The position numbers and the translations under genes are program-made. 6,222 nt of DNA from Tannerella sp. (GTDB taxonomy: Bacteria > Bacteroidota > Bacteroidia > Bacteroidales > Tannerellaceae). Of the stretch, positions 1-6,222 are shown one piece after another. Every line of letters starts with the position of its first letter. The stretch's first letter is position 1. The notes beneath the pieces were generated by a model, which was not told where the DNA came from, made no database searches, and saw only the letters and a list, made by a program, of their open reading frames with translations. The stretch covers positions 1 through 6,222 of the forward strand of contig JAITHS010000331.1 in assembly GCA_031279875.1 (NCBI GenBank), in the 5' to 3' direction.

Positions 1-203
1 AAAATGTTCCGTTTTTTCGTCTTGTCATTTTTAAGCAGGCCTTTAACTATCTGATACATAGTGTATGACTTGCCCGCTCTGCGCAATCCGACAAAAACGT
101 AATTTGCCGACGGTTCCAAATTAATCGGTCTCCGAACTAAGTCTAATCCGATGATTTCGTTCCGTTTTTCATTGATAATCCGCTTAATAACTTCTTTGTC
201 CAT
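1..203 (-). CDS. AAA-type ATPase, N-terminal part (probable AAA_14/DUF4143 family), cut by the window edge
   Basis: Reading the minus strand from the ATG at 203 gives 67 uninterrupted codons that run off the left edge. The protein starts MDKEVIKRIINEKRNEIIGL. It carries a Walker A (P-loop) motif GLRRAGKS at residues 39-46, inside the stretch NYVFVGLRRAGKSYTMYQ, so it should bind and hydrolyse a nucleotide. An N-terminal basic helix followed by 'VFVGLRRAGKS' at about residue 40 is typical of the roughly 400-residue Bacteroidetes ATPases with an AAA_14 domain and a C-terminal DUF4143 domain. The DUF4143 part would lie outside the window, so that assignment comes from family resemblance. The cellular role of this family is poorly known. 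The start is supported by a purine-rich AAAAAAGAG just upstream and a promoter-like element at 228-262. The gene is divergent from the Uma2-like gene, and nothing shows that the two work together. ATPase fold: confident. Subfamily: moderately confident. Confidence 0.85.
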   Translation of the reverse strand, partial: MDKEVIKRIINEKRNEIIGLDLVRRPINLEPSANYVFVGLRRAGKSYTMYQIVKGLLKNDKTKKRNI

Positions 204-227
204 CTCTTTTTTAATGAAATTAAAGTG

Positions 228-262
228 CAAAAATACGAATTATTATTCAATATATTGACAAA
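228..262 (-). promoter_or_regulatory. Candidate Bacteroides-type promoter for the leftward ATPase gene
   Basis: On the minus strand, TATTTTTG (plus positions 228-235) matches the Bacteroidetes -7 consensus TAnnTTTG. A TTTG (259-262) sits 23 nt upstream of it as the -33 box, slightly longer than the usual 19-21 nt. Transcription would start about 15-20 nt before the ATG at 203. The spacer contains a 12-bp palindrome. This is a consensus match only, and A/T-rich DNA yields such matches by chance. Confidence 0.5.
247..258. repeat. Perfect 12-bp palindrome TCAATATATTGA
   Basis: The sequence equals its own reverse complement over 12 bp. It lies wholly in the spacer of the candidate leftward promoter, directly against the -33 TTTG. 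A repressor bound here would block that promoter, so it is a possible operator. This is inferred from position only; a palindrome of this size is not rare in such A/T-rich DNA. Confidence 0.4.
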
Positions 263-286
263 TTATTTTCATTTTTTGTTTAGTAT

Positions 287-301
287 GTTGAACAATTCAA
301 C
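287..301. repeat. Inverted repeat GTTGAA-CAA-TTCAAC
   Basis: Perfect 6-bp arms (287-292 and 296-301) are separated by 3 bp. The element lies between the two divergent candidate promoters, about 25 bp outside the leftward -33 box and about 49 bp outside the rightward -33 box. A 15-bp dyad of this kind suits a dimeric transcription-factor site. No regulator is encoded in the window, so the assignment is tentative. Confidence 0.4.
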
Positions 302-327
302 TGCTGCAAGGGGGTCTATTTATGTTC

Positions 328-345
328 CGAAAAAAATTTTTTTCG
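328..345. repeat. Perfect 18-bp palindrome: A7T7 tract flanked by CG
   Basis: CG, seven A, seven T, CG is an exact palindrome. It ends 4 bp upstream of the TTTG -33 box of the rightward promoter. That places it at roughly -60 to -45 from the expected transcript start, where an UP-element or A-tract that stimulates promoters would sit. It could also be an operator or simply an intrinsically rigid or bent tract. It is not a plausible terminator, because no gene ends near it. Confidence 0.5.
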
Positions 346-349
346 TTTT

Positions 350-383
350 TTTGTCATGAATACGAAAAAAAACATTATCTTTG
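350..383 (+). promoter_or_regulatory. Candidate Bacteroides-type promoter for the uma2-like/susCD gene set
   Basis: TTTG at 350-353 (-33) and TATCTTTG at 376-383 (-7, an exact TAnnTTTG) are separated by 22 bp. Transcription should begin near 390, leaving a leader of about 15 nt before the ATG at 405. This rules out an in-frame TTG start at 381, which lies inside the -7 box. I found no comparable pair between here and the SusC start, so this promoter may serve all three rightward genes. Confidence 0.65.
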
Positions 384-404
384 CGCATTCTTAATTTAAA
401 ATAT

Positions 405-1034
405 ATGAAAAATGACGATGACGAAAATACATTAATGCGAGTAGCAGAACCGATAGCGGAATATATCCGTACACCGCGCCTGTACAGTTACGCCGATATC
501 CGTACTTTTACCGATGACCTGCACCGCGAAATAATCGACGGCATAATGCATGTTTTTGCCGCGCCGTTAAGGATACATTCGTGGCTGTCATTCAATATCG
601 GCGTAAAGATCAAGAATTTGGTTACCCGTCGCAAAGGCAAATGCGAAATCTATCACGCGCCTTTTGACGTCCGCTTGCCCAAAAACGGCGAGACGGCCGA
701 CGAAGACATCTATACCGTCGTGCAGCCTGATATTTGCGTTATCTGCGACCCTAACAAACTCGACGACAAAGGCTGCATCGGAGCTCCCGACCTTATCGTC
801 GAAGTGCTGTCGCCATCAACAGCAAAGCGCGACATGAATGAGAAGTTTTCGCTGTACGAACGTTCCGGCGTCAGAGAATACTGGGTTGTTTTCCCTGGCG
901 AAAAAGCGGTAACGGTGTTTTTGTTACAGCCTGACGGCAAATATGACAACGGTACGACATATCAATTTGAAGGCAAAGTGCCGATATCAATCTTCAACGG
1001 TTTCGGCATCGACCTCAAAGAAATGTTTGAATAA
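405..1034 (+). CDS. Uma2/DUF820-family protein with a PD-(D/E)XK nuclease fold
   Basis: This 209-residue protein is a normal length for the family. It has the family signature in order: E42-I-I-D45-G46 near the N-terminus; VQPDICV with the catalytic-type P108-D109; DLIVEVLSPST (129-139) with acidic E133; D143, K147 and Y151 in the following helix; and REYWVV (157-162). The lysine of the classical ExK is absent next to E133 and is presumably replaced by K147, as is usual in Uma2 proteins. The residues expected for metal-dependent DNA cleavage therefore look intact, although the biological role of the family is largely unknown. No signal peptide or membrane segment is seen, so it should be cytoplasmic. 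The start at 405 is chosen because an upstream TTG (381) falls in the promoter. The gene ends 16 nt before SusC with no visible terminator, suggesting co-transcription, which is an unusual pairing. Confidence 0.88.
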   Translation: MKNDDDENTLMRVAEPIAEYIRTPRLYSYADIRTFTDDLHREIIDGIMHVFAAPLRIHSWLSFNIGVKIKNLVTRRKGKCEIYHAPFDVRLPKNGETADEDIYTVVQPDICVICDPNKLDDKGCIGAPDLIVEVLSPSTAKRDMNEKFSLYERSGVREYWVVFPGEKAVTVFLLQPDGKYDNGTTYQFEGKVPISIFNGFGIDLKEMFE

Positions 1035-1038
1035 ATTT

Positions 1039-1050
1039 TTAATTTTAAAT
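1039..1050 (+). promoter_or_regulatory. A/T-rich translation-initiation leader of the SusC-like gene
   Basis: The 16-nt gap has no Shine-Dalgarno sequence, only TTAATTTTAAAT. A similar TTAAT...TTTAAA element lies 3-4 nt before the starts of the Uma2-like gene (391-404) and the SusD-like gene (4282-4294). Here TTTAAA (1044-1049) is 1 nt from the ATG at 1051 but 4 nt from the ATG at 1054. The second ATG may therefore be the one used, shortening the protein by one residue. Confidence 0.4.
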
Positions 1051-4000
1051 ATGATGAAAATCTTAAACTTAACTGCTCTACTCCTGTTCATATTGACAGG
1101 CACAATGAGCGCAGAAAGCTCCGATACCGAAAAGCACGGTACGGAAACCGACATTCGGCAACGACGAATAAAGGTAACCGGCACAGTACTTGATGATACG
1201 GCAGAACCCTTACCCGGAGCGAACATTACAGAAAAAGGAACTGTTAACGGCACTATGACCGACGTGAATGGAAAGTTCTCGTTAGAGGTAAGTGAAAACG
1301 CCACACTGAGAGTTACTTACGTAGGATATGTTACGCAGGAAACAGAAGTAAAAGGTGTTACTTCTTTAGTCATCAGGCTAAAAGAAAACGCAGTAGAAAC
1401 CGACGAAGTAGTAGTAGTGGCTTATGGCGTCCAGAAAAAGGAAACGCTGACAGGCGCCATCTCATCCGTAAGTACCAAAGACCTGAAAAAAAGCACATCG
1501 CCAAGTTTAGCAAACGCATTAGCAGGACGTTTGAGCGGATTAACATCGCTGCAATCAGCCGGCGGACAGCCCGGTCGCGACAATGCCTCAATGTTTTTGC
1601 GCGGTATCGGAACAATCAACGGTAATAGTCCGTTGATACTCATCGACGGCGTAGAGCGCGACAACATCCGAACAATTGACATCAACGAAGTAGAATCCGT
1701 ATCCGTACTCAAAGACGCATCGGCTACTGCTGTGTTTGGCGTTAAAGGCGCTAACGGCGCTTTGCTGATTACTACCAAACGCGGTAAAAAAGGAACGCCC
1801 GAACTGACGGTCAATGCTACCCACTCCATGCAAGCTTTCACGCGCGAGCCGGAACGCATTCACTCGGTAGAATATCTTAACTATCGCAATCAGGCGCTCA
1901 TCAACGACGGAATGACTAATGCCGTTTTCAGCGACGACATAATTGCCAAGTTTCAAAACCCGCTGGCAGGACTTGACCCCGCAGACCCCGATTATGCAAA
2001 CAAGGCTAAAGTGTTGCAGTACATGTATCCCGACAACGACTATTACCGCATGATGATACGTCGCTGGACACCTCAAACAACCGTCAACGCCAACTTGTCG
2101 GGAGGTATCGACCGCGTAAGCTATTTCATGAACGTAGGATACCTCCATCAGGGAGGGCAATTGAAAACAGAATCGGAAGACGTTCTGGGATACGACCCAT
2201 CGGCGCGATTAGACCGTTACAGTTTCCGTTCAAACGTTGACTATAACGTTTCAAAAGCCTTAAAGATGTTTCTTAATCTCGGCTCTTATATCGAAAAAGT
2301 ATATATGCCCAATGCCAACCACCCCGGATTATACAACGGAGATCAGGCATGGATGATGCGCGACATTCTATATCAAGCGCAGACAATACTGCCCATCTCG
2401 CCGGGGCCAACTACAATAGCAGGCTTCGGAGTAGAGCCTAACAAACCTCTCGACCCGTCATATCTTGATCAGGGACATTATATGGACCGCAGTCCGTGGC
2501 TAATAATCAATAAGATAGGTTATATGGAAGAAACACGCTCTAACCTCAACTCGTCGCTCGGTACCGAATTAGACATGAGCGCCATTACGAAAGGATTATC
2601 GTTTAAGGGGATGATTTCTTTCGACTCATGGGCGCGGCGTATCATTTATGCCGATTTTTCGAGCGACGTTTATATGGCTATGGTTGACTCACGAAATAAT
2701 ACCCTGTCTTATGCCGTTATAACATCCGATAGTGGCGGCAGCACTAACCGTATTTCTATCGGCGCGCCGCAAACCGCTACCAATTACAGAATAAATGCAC
2801 AAGCATCACTTAATTATGCCCGCAAGTTCGGACTTCATAACGTTACCGGCCTGCTGCTTACCCAGCGAGACTATTGGGTAGCTACGGGAGCCGATATTCC
2901 CTACAACATGTTAGGCTTCTGTGCAAGAGCAACTTACGATTACGACACACGCTATCTTGCGGAAGTCAATTTCGGATTTAACGGCACCGAACAGTTTGCG
3001 CCTGCCAACCGTTTCGGCTCATTCCCCGCTTTCTCGCTCAGCTGGATACCGAGCGCCGAAAGTTTCTTCCCCGAAAACAACATCCTTCCATACCTCAAAC
3101 TGCGCGCTTCATACGGCAAAGTAGGTAACGACAGAGGCATAGGCCGATTTCTGTATGTTGATAATATAAACGTTAGCGGCGGCGGTTTTTCAGGCAGTCT
3201 CGGTCAAGGACGGACTGTTAACGAATCATATATCGGCAATCCCGCCATTCAATGGGAAGTGGCATGGAAAACAAATCTTGGATTAGATTTCACATTATTC
3301 AAAGACATTAATTTCTCATTAAACTGGTTTAAAGACGACCGAGACCACATTTTACTTCAACGTCAAAGTATTCCCGCTTTTCAGGGACTACCCTTAAGCG
3401 CATTTTCGGCTATCAACATCGGAAAGATGAAAAATGCCGGTTACGAAATCGAAATATCATACAACAAACAGTTAAACAAAGACATACTTATTGGCGTTAA
3501 AGGCAATTTCAACTACAACCGCAATAAAGTATTGTATGTTGATGAAGTGCCGCGAGACGAAACATACGCCTATCGTACCCGTACTACCGGCTTTCCGTTA
3601 GGGCAATCTTTCGGATACCTTATCGATTGGGAACAGGACGGCGGTTACTGGACGCCCGAAGCTCTTGCCGATCCCAACCACTTGAAGTATGATTTCGGAA
3701 CAGCACGCGCAGGCGATTTCGTATATAAGGATATTAACAAAGACGGCATAGTAAGCGAAAAAGACCAGGCACCGATAGGCTACGGCGCTATACCGCGAAT
3801 AACTTACGGTTTGACGCTAAATGCCGAATATAAAGGCTTCGACGCCACCGTTTTCTTTCAGGGCGTAGGCAAATACAGCGGCTATTTTGCCGAACAGGGC
3901 GTCTGGGAATATACTATCAGAGGTACATATTTCGATTACCACAAAAACGCATGGACGGAAGAACGCCGACAGGCAGGCGACAAAATCACATACCCCGCAC

Positions 4001-4275
4001 TCTCAACAACATCGAACGTGAACCACCAAAGAAACTCGTTTTTTGTAATGAACCGTGCCTTCACCCGCCTCAAAAATGCCGAACTCGGCTATACACTGCC
4101 CGATAAAGCCCTCAAATTGATCGGAATCAACAAGATGAGAATATTTTTATCGGGACAAAATATATTTTCGTGGTCTCCTAAATTCCGCCTGACGCATCTT
4201 GACCCCGAAACGTCCGACCCGATAGGTTATACCCAGCTGAAAGTGTTCAGCGCAGGAGCCAATATTACTTTCTAA
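1051..4275 (+). CDS. SusC/RagA-family TonB-dependent outer-membrane transporter
   Basis: This 1074-residue protein is full length for the family. Domains in order: signal peptide (about 1-21, hydrophobic LTALLLFILTG then MSA|ES); carboxypeptidase-regulatory-like domain (about 40-111, VTGTVLDD...PLPGANI...G...TDVNGKFSL); TonB-box region DEVVVVAYG (118-126); plug domain (about 127-245) with the SusC hallmark SVLKDASATAVFG (218-230) and LLITTKRG (238-245); then the TonB-dependent beta-barrel, ending in the terminal phenylalanine typical of outer-membrane barrels (SAGANITF). A DxNxDGxxxxxD calcium-loop-like segment starts at D894, common in SusC proteins. It imports a substrate bound by its SusD partner, probably a glycan, but the substrate cannot be read from the sequence. 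There is no STN signalling domain, so control by a dedicated FecI/FecR-type pair is unlikely. An in-frame ATG at 943 lies inside the Uma2-like gene and would bury the signal peptide, so the start is 1051 or 1054. Confidence 0.97.
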   Translation: MMKILNLTALLLFILTGTMSAESSDTEKHGTETDIRQRRIKVTGTVLDDTAEPLPGANITEKGTVNGTMTDVNGKFSLEVSENATLRVTYVGYVTQETEVKGVTSLVIRLKENAVETDEVVVVAYGVQKKETLTGAISSVSTKDLKKSTSPSLANALAGRLSGLTSLQSAGGQPGRDNASMFLRGIGTINGNSPLILIDGVERDNIRTIDINEVESVSVLKDASATAVFGVKGANGALLITTKRGKKGTPELTVNATHSMQAFTREPERIHSVEYLNYRNQALINDGMTNAVFSDDIIAKFQNPLAGLDPADPDYANKAKVLQYMYPDNDYYRMMIRRWTPQTTVNANLSGGIDRVSYFMNVGYLHQGGQLKTESEDVLGYDPSARLDRYSFRSNVDYNVSKALKMFLNLGSYIEKVYMPNANHPGLYNGDQAWMMRDILYQAQTILPISPGPTTIAGFGVEPNKPLDPSYLDQGHYMDRSPWLIINKIGYMEETRSNLNSSLGTELDMSAITKGLSFKGMISFDSWARRIIYADFSSDVYMAMVDSRNNTLSYAVITSDSGGSTNRISIGAPQTATNYRINAQASLNYARKFGLHNVTGLLLTQRDYWVATGADIPYNMLGFCARATYDYDTRYLAEVNFGFNGTEQFAPANRFGSFPAFSLSWIPSAESFFPENNILPYLKLRASYGKVGNDRGIGRFLYVDNINVSGGGFSGSLGQGRTVNESYIGNPAIQWEVAWKTNLGLDFTLFKDINFSLNWFKDDRDHILLQRQSIPAFQGLPLSAFSAINIGKMKNAGYEIEISYNKQLNKDILIGVKGNFNYNRNKVLYVDEVPRDETYAYRTRTTGFPLGQSFGYLIDWEQDGGYWTPEALADPNHLKYDFGTARAGDFVYKDINKDGIVSEKDQAPIGYGAIPRITYGLTLNAEYKGFDATVFFQGVGKYSGYFAEQGVWEYTIRGTYFDYHKNAWTEERRQAGDKITYPALSTTSNVNHQRNSFFVMNRAFTRLKNAELGYTLPDKALKLIGINKMRIFLSGQNIFSWSPKFRLTHLDPETSDPIGYTQLKVFSAGANITF

Positions 4276-4294
4276 CCATTTAATATTTAAAGAT

Positions 4295-6205
4295 ATGAAG
4301 AAAATACATTTATATACAGCGCTGATAATAAGCCTTTTTAATTTATCATGTTCGGATGTAATGGAAAAAGGCCCTGACGGCAGAACAAATATGAACGACA
4401 TATTTGCCGATTATAACCAAACAGCCGCCTACCTTAACTCGTGCTACGCATACATTCCCCAGGGAGGTACATGCACATTTTTTCACAGCCGCTGCCCGTC
4501 GGTATGGACCGACGAAGCTTGGGACGTGGACGCCGAAGCAGAACCATGGATCAGCAGCGGACGCCTCTATTCGGGACAAGCCTCTGCTTCGAACCATCCG
4601 GTATTAAACAACGGCGGCGGCACCAACGGTAATAACGGCGATTTTTGGGACAAATTCTGGCAAGGCATCCGCAAATGCTCTGTTTTCCTACAACGTGTTG
4701 ACGAATCTCCTATCACCAATCCGGTAGATAAAAGCCGGTGGATAGCCGAAGCGCACCTTCTGCGGGCTTTCTATTATGCCGAACTGATAAAATGGTTCGG
4801 ATGCGGAATGCCGATTTCGGAAGTTCCTTATACTGCCGATTTTGATTATTCTACCGTCAAAAAAGCGTCATACTATGAAACGGTACAATTTATAATCAGC
4901 GAATGCGACAAAGCATTGAGTTCGCCCGACCTGCCATGGCGTATAACAACCGGCGCCGAGCAGTTCCGCTTTACCAAAGCAGTAGCCGAAATGCTCAAAT
5001 CGCGCATGATACTGATGGCAGCCAGTCCGCTCTATAACGAAGGGCAAGACCACTGGCAGGAAGCATATCAGATATGCAAACAGTCGGTAGCCAACCTCAA
5101 AGCACAAGGATATGAACTATATAACAAAGTAAATTTCCCTACTCCGTGGACAAGCGACATTGCCTATTTCAACCCCGACGGCTCTGTAAACGAATATGCG
5201 GCAATGTTTAACGAATATTTCTGTAACGACATGGCATATTCGGCTACGCCTTCCGACAGAGAAACTGTCTATCAAACCAACGGAGGTCAGGCGGAGGCTT
5301 TTCATATCGACGGTATAGGCGCACAGTGGCAATACAAGACCGGCACATGCCCGTCGCAGGAACTCATCGACTGCTTTGAAACTATTGACGGTCAGCCGAT
5401 ATTAAACCTTGCCAAGCCATATAACGATGAGGTAACGCATCTAAGTCCGAACTTTAATACGTCCAGTATGTATAAAGAGCAAGATCCCTACGTGAACCGC
5501 GACCCGCGTTTTTACGCTTCGTTCTATTACAACGGCTCGAAGCGTTACTGTTTCTGGCCGTTTGACGAAACGGAAGGCTGTCCTGAGAACTATCCCGCCA
5601 AGACCGGCGTCCGCGCAAGGGTAATAGCGACATGGGACGGCGAGCCGCAGACAGGTCTCAGCCCAACCTCGCGCACCAAAACACGTACCGGATACTACCA
5701 GCGCAAATTTGCGCACCCAACGGCAGGCGACCAGGGAACGGTTTATGTTAATTTGTCGCGTCCGAAAGCGATGCGCCTTGCAGAGGCTATTATGAACCTT
5801 GCCGAAGCTGCGCTGGAAGCCAATCAAACGGCCGATGCCCTTACAGCAGTAAACGAAATACGCGCCCGCGTAGGAATGCCTGCTCTGCCCGCAGGTATGT
5901 CGAAAGACGAACTGCGTTTGCGTATCCGTAACGAGCGTCGCGTAGAGTTTGCACTCGAAGGACATCGTTATTACGATGTGCGACGATGGCACAAACCGAC
6001 GGAAGACCTCGAAAAAACCGACCGCTGGATTACTGCCATGAAAATAACACGTAACGCCGACGGCTCATATACTTACAATCGTGCGCCGGTATCGAAAGAG
6101 CGTCTCTGCTATACGCAGAAATTCCTAAGACTGCCGATACCGATGAACGAAGTCAACAAAATGTTGCCGCTGACAGGCGATAACTGGCAAAATCCGGGAT
6201 GGTGA
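4295..6205 (+). CDS. SusD/RagB-family nutrient-binding outer-membrane lipoprotein
   Basis: This 636-residue protein has a lipoprotein signal peptide (MKK, hydrophobic stretch, FNLSC) with the lipid-modified cysteine at C19. Asn at -3 is atypical, but Bacteroidetes lipoboxes are relaxed. Acidic residues follow (SDVMEKGPD), consistent with surface export. The N-terminal SusD-like domain includes RWIAEAHLLRAFYYAELIKWFG (149-169), a TPR-like helix pair. The C-terminal RagB/SusD domain includes YVNRDPRFYASFYYNG (399-414), AEAIMNLAEAALEAN (496-510), NEIRARVGMP (520-529), IRNERRVEFALEGHRYYDVRRW (544-565) and the terminal LPIPMNEV...NWQNPGW. It should sit on the cell surface as a hinged lid on the SusC barrel. 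A W-rich segment (W71, W76, W85) and a Gly/Asn-rich loop (105-116) may contact ligand; this is inference. It has 13 cysteines besides C19, unusual for this family. The gene starts 19 nt after SusC, so the two are clearly co-transcribed. Confidence 0.97.
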   Translation: MKKIHLYTALIISLFNLSCSDVMEKGPDGRTNMNDIFADYNQTAAYLNSCYAYIPQGGTCTFFHSRCPSVWTDEAWDVDAEAEPWISSGRLYSGQASASNHPVLNNGGGTNGNNGDFWDKFWQGIRKCSVFLQRVDESPITNPVDKSRWIAEAHLLRAFYYAELIKWFGCGMPISEVPYTADFDYSTVKKASYYETVQFIISECDKALSSPDLPWRITTGAEQFRFTKAVAEMLKSRMILMAASPLYNEGQDHWQEAYQICKQSVANLKAQGYELYNKVNFPTPWTSDIAYFNPDGSVNEYAAMFNEYFCNDMAYSATPSDRETVYQTNGGQAEAFHIDGIGAQWQYKTGTCPSQELIDCFETIDGQPILNLAKPYNDEVTHLSPNFNTSSMYKEQDPYVNRDPRFYASFYYNGSKRYCFWPFDETEGCPENYPAKTGVRARVIATWDGEPQTGLSPTSRTKTRTGYYQRKFAHPTAGDQGTVYVNLSRPKAMRLAEAIMNLAEAALEANQTADALTAVNEIRARVGMPALPAGMSKDELRLRIRNERRVEFALEGHRYYDVRRWHKPTEDLEKTDRWITAMKITRNADGSYTYNRAPVSKERLCYTQKFLRLPIPMNEVNKMLPLTGDNWQNPGW

Positions 6206-6222
6206 GAACTAATTACGAATTA

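Noticed and set aside
358..390. Imperfect inverted repeat GAATACG...CGCATTC around the -7 box
   Set aside because: Only 6 of 7 positions pair, with a 19-bp gap; too weak to separate from chance.
381..404. In-frame TTG that would extend the Uma2-like protein by 8 residues
   Set aside because: The TTG is the end of the TATCTTTG -7 box and lies before the expected transcript start near 390.
916..923. TGTTTTTG resembling a -7 box, a possible internal promoter for susC (a second copy at 551-558)
   Set aside because: Both differ from TAnnTTTG at the important A, and the 916-923 copy has no TTTG at the right distance upstream.
943..1050. In-frame ATG at 943 that would extend the SusC-like protein by 36 residues
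   Set aside because: It lies inside the Uma2-like coding region in another frame and would place charged residues ahead of a good signal peptide that begins at 1051/1054.
1373..2160. Long minus-strand open frames antisense to the SusC-like gene (e.g. 1422-1859, 1588-2160)
   Set aside because: Their translations have no recognisable domain and are explained as shadows of the strongly supported plus-strand coding sequence.
4276..4294. Possible terminator or attenuator between the SusC- and SusD-like genes
   Set aside because: The 19-nt gap is A/T-rich with no G/C stem-loop, so it is just a translation leader.
5441..5992. 183-codon minus-strand open frame antisense to the SusD-like gene
   Set aside because: It overlaps conserved SusD motifs on the plus strand, and its cysteine- and arginine-rich translation resembles no known protein.
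6206..6222. Sequence after the SusD-like stop codon
   Set aside because: Seventeen bases with no hairpin or start codon; too short to interpret.

Overview
The window reads as part of a Bacteroidota genome, most likely order Bacteroidales. The evidence is a tandem SusC/SusD pair, promoter-like elements of the Bacteroides type (TTTG, then about 22 bp, then TAnnTTTG), and start codons preceded by A/T-rich leaders rather than Shine-Dalgarno sequences. Genus and species cannot be told from the sequence alone.

Layout: (1) Positions 1-203, minus strand, hold the first 67 codons of an AAA-type ATPase with a Walker A motif; the rest lies off the left edge. (2) Positions 204-404 are a very A/T-rich divergent intergenic region with a candidate promoter facing each way and three inverted repeats (247-258, 287-301, 328-345). 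(3) Positions 405-1034, plus strand, encode a Uma2/DUF820-type PD-(D/E)XK nuclease-fold protein. (4) Positions 1051-4275 encode a full-length SusC/RagA-type TonB-dependent outer-membrane transporter. (5) Positions 4295-6205 encode its SusD/RagB-type surface lipoprotein partner. The last 17 bases hold nothing identifiable.

The three plus-strand genes lie 16 and 19 nt apart. I see no terminator between them, and the only convincing promoter is upstream of the Uma2-like gene, so they probably form one transcript. SusC and SusD are expected to act together: SusD captures a glycan or other large nutrient at the surface and acts as a lid on the SusC barrel, which imports it using TonB energy. No glycoside hydrolase, polysaccharide lyase, hybrid two-component sensor or ECF sigma/anti-sigma gene is in the window, so neither substrate nor regulator can be assigned. 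The Uma2-like gene is the odd member, because it is not a standard part of a polysaccharide-utilisation locus.

No complete new system is evident. The points most worth a second look are the nuclease-fold gene leading a susCD operon, the palindrome-rich divergent promoter region, and the unusual number of cysteines in the SusD-like protein compared with its SusC partner.
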